NCBI GenBank assembly: GCA_002917075.1
Contig: NTMA01000036.1
Span: forward strand, 248,001-312,000
DNA from: Hawksworthiomyces lignivorus
Taxonomy: Eukaryota > Ascomycota > Sordariomycetes > Ophiostomatales > Ophiostomataceae
Length of the DNA: 64,000 nt
Direction of reading: 5' to 3'
This document shows positions 55,211-64,000 of the stretch, piece by piece (position 1 is the first letter of the stretch; the number at the start of each line of letters is the position of its first letter). Position numbers and translations under genes: made by a program. Below the pieces are notes generated by a model. The model did not search any database and was not told the DNA's origin. It saw only the letters and a list, made by a program, of their open reading frames with translations.

Positions 55211-56950
55211 TCAATGGTAAAGATCCTTGTGGTCAGCCTTGATCAAGTCGGCACCCTTCTCGCCGATCATGTAGACGGAGTTCTGGATGCGGCAGTCTGG
55301 GATGACCGGCATGATGGAGGCGTCGATGACGCGCAGGTTCTTGATGCCGTGCACGCGGAGACCCGGGTCCACGACGCCCTGGCCGATGTTCTTGGACAGG
55401 CGGTTGGTGCCGCACGGGTGGAAGGCGGTCTGGCAGCGGTCGAGGACGGCGCGCTTCATCTCCTCGTCGTTGTCCAGCGGCATCTGCCACGGGTACTCGT
55501 CGACGACGATGTCCTTGAAGCCCTCGCCCTTGGTCAGCACGTCGTAGCTGAAGCGGATGCCCTCGCGCATGGCCAGGATGTCGAGGTCGTTGGCGAAGAA
55601 GTTGAGGTTGATGTTGGGCTGCACCAGCGGGTCGGCGCTGTTGAGCGTCACCTCGCCGGGGTCCGAGATGGGCCGCACCAGGTCGACGACCACGCTGGTG
55701 TAGCAGCCCGTCTTGGGCACGGGGAAGTGCCACTGGAAGGCGCTGCCGAACATGCACACAAAGTCCAGCTCAAAGTGCGGCTGGCCCTCGGGCGAGAACG
55801 GGTCGAGGCCGCCGTTGGCCTTCTTGGCCCGCACGTAGGCGGGATCCTTTTCGAGGTACTTGTCGATGCGCGGGAAGCCGACCATCTCGAGCAGGCCGGA
55901 GCCGAACGGCCCCGAGCTCGTCGCCTTGTACGTGGCGACCGCCTCCGCGTTCTTGGGGCCCGCGCGCAGGAGGTGGTCGTCCATGCCGAAGCCGTCCTTG
56001 ACGCGCAGGACGAACGGGACGCCCGGGTGGTCGATCAGGTTCTGGCCGACGTGGGGCGAGTCGACCACCACGGGGATGCCGTGCCGAGAGAGCTCCCGCG
56101 CAGGCCCGATGCCGCTGAGCATGAGCAGCTTGGGGCTCTCAAACACGCCCTGCGAGACGATCACCTCGCGGTCCGCGTAGAAGCTGAGCTCCTGGCCCTG
56201 CGGGGCGATCACCGTCACGCCCTTGGCCGTCTTGCCGGCGTCGAGGATGAGGCGCTTGGAGTGCACCTGGGCCAGAATGGTGATGTTGGGCTTGTTCTTG
56301 ACAAAGAGGAAGCTGCCCGAGCGCTTTCCCTTGTAGATGGTATCGACGCAGTGCGTCAGACCAATCATCTCGCCGTCGTAGATGTTCTCCGTGAAGGGCT
56401 GGCCCGAAGACTTCCAGGCCTGCGTGAGCGCGTCACGGAAGGGCTGCATGCCGTCCAGGAGCTCAGCATGGGAGATCGGCAGCGGTCCGCCACCGCCGAT
56501 CTTCTTGAGCTCCGACGGATAGAGCTTGAGATCGTCATGGTACGTGGCGCTCTTGCGCAGATAGGGAACAAGGGGATCCCACGTCCACTCCTTGCCGCCG
56601 TATTCACCCCACCGGTCAAAGGTGCCCTTGCAGCCCGGAACCCAGGTGAAGTAGTTGAGAGACGAGCTACCGCCAAGAGCCTTGCCGCGCGTGTTGGGCT
56701 TCTCAATGCGCTCGTAGTCATCCCGCTTCACCAGCGTCGTCTTGTAAGCCCAGTCATATTCACTACCACGGAGGTCCATTGCCCTGGCTGGAGTGGTAAT
56801 ATCCGGAATCTCCTCCGGATTGCCAATTCCGGCCTCAACAATGAGAACTGTAACATTGGGGTTCTCGGCCAGACGACTAGCAACGACATTGCCCGCCGTA
56901 CCACCTCCAACAACGACAAAGTCAAAGTGTGCACCGTTGGTTACGGCCAT
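55211..56950 (-). CDS. GMC oxidoreductase (glucose-methanol-choline family)
   Basis: An intronless gene for 579 residues. Seen: the FAD-binding start DFVVVGGGTAGNVVASRLAE, the GMC signature GKALGGSSSLNYFTW, the second signature SQGVFESPKLLMLSGIGP, and the catalytic pair in FHPCGTNRLS (H511) and IQNSVYMIG (N557). There is no signal peptide and no clear peroxisomal tail, so it is probably intracellular. Family knowledge: members oxidise alcohols with FAD, passing electrons to O2 (giving H2O2) or to other acceptors. Alcohol oxidases, choline dehydrogenases and aryl-alcohol oxidases all have this fold. Strong third-position GC bias leaves a long open frame on the opposite strand. The neighbours are two peroxide-using enzymes, which would suit an H2O2-producing oxidase. 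Confidence 0.9.
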   Translation of the reverse strand: MAVTNGAHFDFVVVGGGTAGNVVASRLAENPNVTVLIVEAGIGNPEEIPDITTPARAMDLRGSEYDWAYKTTLVKRDDYERIEKPNTRGKALGGSSSLNYFTWVPGCKGTFDRWGEYGGKEWTWDPLVPYLRKSATYHDDLKLYPSELKKIGGGGPLPISHAELLDGMQPFRDALTQAWKSSGQPFTENIYDGEMIGLTHCVDTIYKGKRSGSFLFVKNKPNITILAQVHSKRLILDAGKTAKGVTVIAPQGQELSFYADREVIVSQGVFESPKLLMLSGIGPARELSRHGIPVVVDSPHVGQNLIDHPGVPFVLRVKDGFGMDDHLLRAGPKNAEAVATYKATSSGPFGSGLLEMVGFPRIDKYLEKDPAYVRAKKANGGLDPFSPEGQPHFELDFVCMFGSAFQWHFPVPKTGCYTSVVVDLVRPISDPGEVTLNSADPLVQPNINLNFFANDLDILAMREGIRFSYDVLTKGEGFKDIVVDEYPWQMPLDNDEEMKRAVLDRCQTAFHPCGTNRLSKNIGQGVVDPGLRVHGIKNLRVIDASIMPVIPDCRIQNSVYMIGEKGADLIKADHKDLYH

Positions 56951-58076
56951 CGTGAAGATTATAATATATATGAACGTGATATGGCAGACGAAGAGAAGTT
57001 GAAGTGGCTGTTTCTTTTACAACTCAAGATGCCTCTGCCAAACTTTGACATCCTAGGACGAGGCATGCATGAACTTATAGACGAGAGAGCCCTCTGATCT
57101 CGTTCATAGCTTTGCGTCTTCCTTCTCCGTTACGGAATGATCGGATGCGGAAGGCATGTTCCCTTCGACTCGTTCTGACATGAGAGCTGGGGACCAGAAA
57201 CAAATCATTGGTCTTGTGCTCTTTCCAACTTGAGCTACTCTTAATGTGCATTACTCAGGTTCAGGGTAAAATGTCGATGATGACAAGCATATCTAGACCT
57301 AACGGTGGAGATGTCAATTCTGGAACAGAAAACTAGTGCACCTCCAAAACACGATTGGCTCTGTAGTCTTTCCATTCTAAGACAAATCTTCTGTGATCCC
57401 TTGAACTCAAAACCTTGTCAACAAATCTAGCCCAACAATCGAAGATGCAAAGTGCATGATATTTACGTGTAAGCTGAAACAAAAGAAAGCAATATCAAGC
57501 AATGAGGTGCCATTGGACCAACGCTCTTTTCTACTAACGTAGTACTGCTTCTCATAATTGCCATCAGGAAGTTTCTAAACACATCGCCTACGAAAGAACC
57601 AAAATAGCTCAGACACTGCGTCATTAGTCTCTGTTGGCCAATTGTCCACCCCGCAACATGCACATGGAGTAATCTTACAAATAGACTACAATGCAATTTC
57701 CATCCATATCCGTGGAAAGATTTCGATATGGATATGCAATTCTGCATGTTGTAAGCTAGCACCTGTGATAGTGCTGTGGGGACAATCTATTGGTGGACCA
57801 TATAATACACCATTTTGGAAAGCAAGGGAGAGACACTCTCTATCCACCAGATCGTCGACGTGGTGGCAATGTGCATTCAGACTCTGTCCGAAGTCCAGAC
57901 GCGGGTGGGAGGAGGGCCTGTTGATCTCGCAGGGCTCCGCCATTTGTGGAGCTCACTAGCGCTCCGTTAATGCCGAGTTTTGTCAGAACGCTCCGGCGTT
58001 GCAGGGCTGACTGTTGCGGGAAGGCTAGTCTCAATTAGGAAGCACTATCAGGCGAATCACACGTCGAGGCCTTTCA

Positions 58077-58105
58077 AGCTTCAAAGCTTCAACGGTCAGC
58101 TTCAA
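58077..58105. repeat. three copies of AGCTTCAA in 29 bases
   Basis: Exact copies start at 58077, 58085 and 58098. They lie about 150 bases before the TATA box of the catalase gene and could be an operator for a regulator of the GMC/catalase pair. Confidence 0.4.
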
Positions 58106-58256
58106 AGCTCTCAGCAAATCGAGAGCGCTGGTTTTGTCAGTCGAATCAGAATCTCATTTCATCTGCATGACATAGCAAGACCTCACTCAGCATATCATGA
58201 CGTTCTTTCAACATGTCGAGCTGTGCACAGGTAGAAAAGAGAGACAAACAATGGGC

Positions 58257-58263
58257 TATAAAG
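58257..58263 (+). promoter_or_regulatory. TATA box of the catalase gene
   Basis: TATAAAG lies 150 bases before the ATG at 58407, a typical distance when the leader is about 120 bases. Confidence 0.5.
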
Positions 58264-58406
58264 CTTCTCCTATTTCTGCATGCGTCGGCGACCATATCGA
58301 CAATGCATTTCAACCCGACGAGCTGAGCCTTTTGATTCAGTCCAAGAATCCTTTCACGTCTTACTAATAAATTCACACAATTTGATACGTTATCCGCACA
58401 TTTATC

Positions 58407-60625
58407 ATGGCACCAGGAGACTACACCCTCGCCGAAGGCTGCCCATATCCTTCAAACGTCACAAGCGTCCAGCTGCGAAATGGCTCCGGAGGCGGCCTGG
58501 TCTTGCTCCAGGACACCCAGCTCATTGAAACTTTAGCCCATTTCGCCCGCGAGAGAATCCCTGAGCGGTATGCGAAAATCTGCCCCCCATTTGTAAAATT
58601 ACAGGAAAAGTGCTGACGCTTGCGAACGCCACTTGCCTGCAGGGTTGTGCACGCAAAAGCCGCCGGGTATGAGACTTCACCAACTAGATCTGTCTGGCAG
58701 AATACTCAAATGCCCTTTTGTTTCTAATCAAATCATAGAGCATACGGTGAATTTGAAGTGACCCATGACTGTACCGACATCACCTCGGCCAGCTTTCTCA
58801 ATACAGTTGGAAAGAAAACAAAAGTACTTCTCCGCATATCAACGGTTGGGCCAGAACGAGGCTCTGCCGATACGACGCGCGATGTTCACGGCTGGGCGAT
58901 GAAGCTGTACACCGATGAGGGAAATTTAGATTGGGTCTTTAACAATACAGTAAGTGAAATTTGAAAATTTTGAACTCCAACAACTAGCGTATTCGTGCGC
59001 TGTGACACCCATCCTTTAATTAACCAGCTCCGCACAGCCCGTTTTCTTTGTCCGGGATCCCATCAAGTTTCCTTCACTTAATCGGTCACATAAGAGACAT
59101 CCGAGTACCAATATGCCGAATGAGGACATGGTGGGTTCGAAATCTAATTCCTATAATCTGAAAAACTTTCAGAGACGAAACGCTGATTCTGACGGATTCA
59201 TAGTTCTGGGAGTGGGTTATTAAGTACCCACATGATTAAAAGTTGATATTCTAACTTTTGCTTCTGTTCAGCTTTCACGTAGGCAATCCTGAGGGAATCC
59301 ACGAGCTCATGCATCTATTTAGCGACAGGGGTACCCCTGCATCGCTACGCCATATGAACGCATACAGCGGACACACGTACAAATTCACAAAGGAGGTGAA
59401 CAGGGCTCTATTCCTACCTGCTCCTCTCGCCTCGGCTTCACATTTACGCTAACATATCCTTCTCTCTCATAGGACGGGACATTCAAGTACATCAAGGTTC
59501 ACATCAAATCTACGATTGGTGTGAAGAATTTTGACAGCAAGACAGCCACCAGAGTCGCCGGGGAAAACCCCGACCACCTTGTCGAAGATCTTTTCAAGGC
59601 TATCGAACAGGGCAATTATCCGCAATGGAATATATTCGTGCAGGTCATGGATCCCAAGGAAGCTGAGGCCTACAAGATCAACATTTTTGATATGACGAAA
59701 GTGTGGCCACACCATGACTTTCCGCTGCGACAGATTGGTCGCTTGACGCTGAATCAGAATGTGAGTGTCTAATGCTCAGAGATCTTAGCGCTTCTCTTTG
59801 TGTTCAATTCGCTGACTTGCGTGCTTCTTTGATATGGAACAGCCTCGAAATTATTTCACGGACATTGAGCAGGCAGCGTTTTCGCCCTCCAACATGGTCC
59901 CAGGATGGGCACCGTCTGCAGACCCGAGTTCGTATTTTGCACATCTCCATCATCTCATAGCTAAGCCGCTTTCGTCTCTTCCGTATGGCGAAGCATGCTG
60001 ACCCGAGATTTCTCCTCCAGTGCTCCAAGCGCGGATGTTTGCTTATCCCGACGCAGCCAGATATCGCCTCGGCGTGAACTACCAGCAGCTGCCCACTAAC
60101 CATGCTGTTGCCCCTGTCTATAGCCCGTTCCAGCGCGATGGTTTTATGAACTTCACCGACAACTACGGCGACGATCCTAACTACGTGGGCTCTATGCTGC
60201 GGCCGGTCACATTTCAGGTCTCGGACGTGGGCCGCGGTGGTAAAGTGCTCACTACGCTCACAGAGCACGAGAGATGGGCTGGCGAAGTCTCGAGCTTCAC
60301 CACTACTGTCGGGCCCGATGACTACACGCAAGCGACTGCACTGTGGCATGTCCTTGGGCGTGATCCGGGCCACCAAGATCGATTTGTAGAAAATGTAGCC
60401 AGTAATGTGTCTAAAGTGAGAAGCTCAGGACTGCGGTCAAGGGTCTATGGTATGCGCTCCAGCTCTCTCTTTTGTTTCCAGTTTTTTTTTTTTTTTTTTT
60501 TGCTTCTTTGATCGGCACACAAATGTCTGACCCATTTTTCTAACGCAGACCTCTTTACCAACGTCGACAAGGAGCTTGGAAGCCGCATTCGAGCAGCTAC
60601 AACAGCCGCTTTGTCTCCGCCATAA
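58407..60625 (+). CDS. monofunctional heme catalase, small-subunit type
   Basis: Ten exons encode 499 residues: 58407-58567, 58643-58666, 58739-58949, 59038-59130, 59204-59211, 59272-59395, 59473-59760, 59843-59927, 60021-60449, 60549-60625. Exon 2 has 24 bases and exon 5 only 8; together they restore RVVHAKAAGAYG and DMFWDFHVGNPEG. Seen: the catalytic histidine H57 in VVHAKAAG, the distal asparagine region FNNTPVFFVRDP (N130-N131) and the heme-tyrosine signature RMFAYPDAARYRLG. Role: splits H2O2 into water and O2. The length and the lack of a flavodoxin-like C-terminal domain place it in the small-subunit clade. It ends LSPP, so there is no classical peroxisomal signal, and the cytosol is likely. 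It is divergent from the GMC oxidoreductase gene. Confidence 0.9.
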
Positions 60626-61240
60626 ACTCCCCAAAGTGGTAATTAACTTACCATTTTTAGTAAAAATGGTTGAGAATTGAAGGAGATGCAGAATAGCTGC
60701 ACTTTTGTATGTTTTGAGATTATAGTTGGTAGATGAAATCAAGATTGAACAAGCTAGCCCGTGTAAGGGGGGTAAAGTTATTACTGAGCAATCCATTCGG
60801 CAACCACAAAAGCACATGTGTGACGCTGCATTGGGACCAATCGCTTAAGGTTCAACACTCCCGCGGTGTCAGAATATAGCGTCCTTGAAAGTTTCTTGAC
60901 TTGCTTGTTGCCATGCAGGTGGCAAATGAGACCCTAAAGCCTTCTCGGTGCCAAGCGAGCTAGCTGAAAACGGCCCAATCTCGCTGATCATGCTTCAACA
61001 GAGCTCCGCCGCCAATAACGGTCTGCCCGAGATCCATTCTTTGTTTCGAAGCAGCGAGACAATTCTAGAGCTAGTGGGAGCACCCAGTAAAGAGGCCTCA
61101 ATTTCATAATATATAATTTGCGCACGTCGTACATTGAAGCCCGCTAACGGAACTACAGGACTTTCTGGGATCGAAATCAGATTCGCACAGAACGTCTCCG
61201 GTTTCAAGGTTTCTGACCCTGGATCATTCCAGAGACCACA
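60626..61240. other. intergenic region between catalase and regulator genes
   Basis: 615 bases: 3' flank of catalase and promoter of the next gene. No gene is seen. Confidence 0.45.
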
Positions 61241-63295
61241 ATGGCCTATCAGGAGAAGCAGACATCGCATGCATTGGACCTAGACGAAGAGGTAGCTGCT
61301 AGGTTAGAACTAACAGAGGAAAGCACTGCTGCCATGGAAGACACAGAAGCAACTGAGGTCACGGAGTCTAAGGAGACCACAGAGATCACGTTTGTGCTAA
61401 ATCAAAGCCAAGTGGGAATTCGCAGCCATGCTATGCGAGAATACTGGAGGAGGCGGAGAACATCTCAACACCAAGAGAGAAAGGCACTCCCCGTCCGGCC
61501 CCGCCACCGCCAGCTGCTGCCAAACGGGCCTAGTATCCCTAGTCACAGTGCCTCTTTTTCGGATTTCTCCGTGCCAGCCCAAGGCACCGAAAATGTGACT
61601 AACCCAAGGCGGGGCTTGCAGCAACAACGGCCGCCGCGGCGCCAACCTGGAACCGCCTCTGCCCGGCAGGAAACACGGTCAACGTCTTCGCGTGAGGGTA
61701 TTCCGGCGCAGGTCATCACGGGTGCGAACCATGCGCTTGCGAACTGCCGGCTGGACCCCTTTGACATGTTTCCAGTGAAACTGACTCCTCAGCATCATCG
61801 ACTTCTCCATCACTGTAGGTCATATTCGGTTATCTGCTTGTCGCAAAGATGACTAAAGAAAGTGGGCTGGTATACTGATTTGTCGTGCAGGGCTCAGCAC
61901 TCATGCCACTATGATGTTTGACGAGCTTTCAATGGTGTCATTCAATCCGATGCGTGATGTTTGGTTCCCTTTGGATCTCTCAAATGCCGCGTCTTTCAAT
62001 GCGATTATGGCCCACGCTGCTGCCCATCTGGCTCGCCTCCACGGCATCAAAGTGTCCAATGAAGTTTTCAAGTATAAGACTGAAGCACTGCGCATCGTGA
62101 GGCTGTGGATGGAGGATCAATCGCGCGCCTTGAATGATGAAGTCTTTGCTGCCGTAATTCGGCTCTTGACATTCGAGGTGAGTATAACTCAATCTGACCG
62201 CTTCCCTGTCAGAATGAATAATCCCTCTTGATTTATGGCCATTTTTATTTTCGCTTATCTGGTACATGGTTCATTTCTAATTAACTCCTACGTAGAGATA
62301 TTGGGGCACTGAAGCTGAATGGAGAGTCCATCGAGACGGCCTTCAGCGCATGATCGATGCCCGAGGTGGAATTGCATCTCTCCAGAATAATTGGCGCCTC
62401 GGGCTTGTTGCGTATCTGTAAGTCTTCATTCCCTCACCACACTCGTTGCATGTATCTAGATAGCTCTCTCTATAGCAATTTCGTCTTCAACTACTCCACC
62501 GAGTACCTAAGCTAACCAAGACGACCCGGCTCCCATAGTGTATCCCTCATGTCCAAACCATCCTGGTTTGACAGCTCCAACAACATATTTGAACTGGCAG
62601 AGGCTTCCATGCGATCAGAATTGCATCCATTAAATAACGGTGAAAACTTGCGCCGGGTTCGATGTCTGTGGCTACTATCCTTCATACAAGACATGAACAC
62701 ATTTCTGTTCAACTCTGCAGAGCTGCGGAAACACGGACTACGACGGTATCCTGGCGTGCAAGACGCGATATTATTACTGCATGCGGAGATGAAGCGTCAG
62801 TCATTCTATGCTGTCGGTAGAGAAGAAGAGGCATGCTCACCTGGCGAGTTCAACCGGTTGTCCTGTCTATTTTTTATCAGCGTGATTCTCCAGACGCCCT
62901 CTCAGGAGCCTTCTCTTCCTACCTCGAGGGCCAGCAACCACATCTCAGATGCGCCATTGGCAAACACAACTCCACATCTATCTAATGATCTCATTCTGAT
63001 GGATAGTATCCTTCAGAATTGGAACATCCTGCCGGGGACAGCCCAGGATCTTCACGATCTTCTCTTCAACAATTTTACCGAGCTTCCAGACAGCGCTCAG
63101 AAAAAGAACTACGTCCTGCAGATGACACGCGTTCTAGCATCTCTTAGCAGCGAGGCCCGGCGAGGTGTGGAAAAGTGTTTGCTTCGGATTTTGTCTAAGA
63201 TCGGTGCCAGTAACGAACATGGAACCGAGAGTCAACTGATACTTGAGGAAAATTGGACGCCAGACGACTTGCTTTCGTCAATGCACGGCTTATAG
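61241..63295 (+). CDS. fungal transcription factor-like protein (Fungal_trans_2 type) without zinc cluster
   Basis: Four exons (61241-61814, 61891-62177, 62296-62417, 62539-63295) encode 579 residues. The N-terminus is acidic with Glu/Thr repeats, then FVLNQSQVGIRSHAMREYWRRRR, a basic segment found in a Pezizomycotina group of regulator-like proteins. The helical C-terminal domain has DPFDMFPVKLTPQHHRLLHHW, HAAAHLARLHG and RDGLQRMIDARGGI, which fit the Fungal_trans_2 (DUF3468) pattern. No Zn2Cys6 cluster is visible in the reading frame or just upstream. Such proteins may act as cofactors or may have lost DNA binding. It could regulate the catalase gene next door, but this rests on position only. 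All three introns (76, 118 and 121 bases) have clear splice sites. Confidence 0.78.
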
Positions 63296-64000
63296 GTTGA
63301 TACTTGTCTTGCTGCGAGCTGAGCAGCTTTTTATAAACTACACAAAAGTTATCATCTAGCAAGAAAATTAATACCTGATAATACTGATAAGCCTATTCAC
63401 GGTATGTTGCTCAACTCTCTGTGCATTCAGAAAATCTCATATCAGGATTAATTTGCAGTAAAAGGCGAAATTGGTGTCGCAAATTTTTGTAATTAACTTC
63501 CTTAATGACAATGACGACGGCGTCAACCTATGGCTTATGACTTTACAGAACACAACTTGTTGCTGGAAGGAAATAAGGGAGCAATTCCTAACAATTCTCG
63601 GCTTACGGGCATTCGGCTACTTTTGGCACCTACACCATGTGCGATTTTGTGGTATAATACAAGATCATCATATTGTTGGCAATAAACCAGGCTTCTTCTT
63701 TTTTTGGAACAAGGTGTGTTTCTCCAACTGGCATCATAAAACTGGAAAATGTGCACAGTCCGATTCTAGGCCCTTGCACCGTGGTTCCAAGATCTTATAA
63801 CTGCTGATTTGCTATGCTCCAGGGTTCGGGGATGCGGTCATGCGGGAACTCCCAGTCGTTAAACGAAGGCGTTACAGGACATCTCGTTGCCGTCTCTTTG
63901 ACAAAAAAGAAATAGTGAGAGCGGGATGAGCTATCCTCTCGACTCTACCTAACCACCAAGACTATCACAATCCACCAGCATCGCCTAGGGGCAACCGAAA
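63296..64000. other. right-edge intergenic region
   Basis: No supported gene. Short frames at 63471-63800 lack motifs. The window ends in CA-rich DNA that could be a leader of a further gene. Confidence 0.4.

Larger units (their letters stand above)
56951..58406. promoter_or_regulatory. divergent promoter region, GMC and catalase genes
   Basis: 1.46 kb with no supported gene. Near the catalase end are three AGCTTCAA repeats (58077-58105) and a TATA box at 58257. Confidence 0.5.

Noticed and set aside
55214..57097. 627-codon plus-strand frame
   Set aside because: It is exactly antisense to the GMC oxidoreductase gene, which has all family motifs. Its own translation has no motif and a Val/Asp/Arg/Leu-rich composition expected from GC3-biased antisense.

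Overview
This window is nuclear DNA of a filamentous ascomycete (Pezizomycotina, probably Sordariomycetes). Nearly every gene has short spliceosomal introns of about 50 to 130 bases, with GTRNGT donors, CTRAC-like branch sites and YAG acceptors. The gene content is typically fungal: four transcription factors of fungal type (three with Zn2Cys6 clusters), a PA-TM-RING ligase, an APC-type permease and APN2. There is no operon structure, CRISPR or insertion sequence. I rebuilt exon chains by hand. All multi-exon models keep reading frame, but none is confirmed by transcripts.

Layout: 0-10.2 kb holds a PA-TM-RING ubiquitin ligase, the DNA-repair nuclease APN2 and a 955-residue Zn2Cys6 regulator. 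10.2-13.2 kb is gene-poor and AT-rich with short repeats. 13.2-25.9 kb holds a TauD/TfdA dioxygenase, a divergent protein kinase-like protein, an orphan membrane protein, a DJ-1/PfpI protein, a tiny three-exon gene for a 66-residue acidic protein, a Nudix hydrolase with a leader-like N-terminus and a divergently placed Zn2Cys6 protein.

26-44 kb is the most coherent region. It contains a nine-exon Zn2Cys6 activator candidate, an FAD amine oxidase ending in the peroxisomal signal SRL, a carrier-like protein, P5C dehydrogenase, a dihydrodipicolinate synthase-fold aldolase, a P5C reductase-like protein, proline dehydrogenase and an amino-acid permease. This resembles the proline utilisation (prn) cluster of Aspergillus, but has extra genes. 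The aldolase resembles 4-hydroxy-2-oxoglutarate aldolase, so the cluster may also degrade 4-hydroxyproline to pyruvate and glyoxylate. Its divergent promoters contain CCGG-N-CCGG and CGG-N8-CCG motifs of the kind bound by Zn2Cys6 dimers.

44-52.5 kb holds an F-box protein, a coiled-coil protein resembling kinetochore Sos7, the anaphase-promoting complex subunit APC5 and a tRNA-Gly(GCC). 52.9-63.3 kb has a peroxide theme: a DyP-type peroxidase, a GMC oxidoreductase, a ten-exon catalase with an 8-base micro-exon, and a fungal transcription factor without a visible zinc cluster. APN2 and APC5 often flank the mating-type locus in ascomycetes. Both are here, about 43 kb apart, with no MAT gene seen between them.
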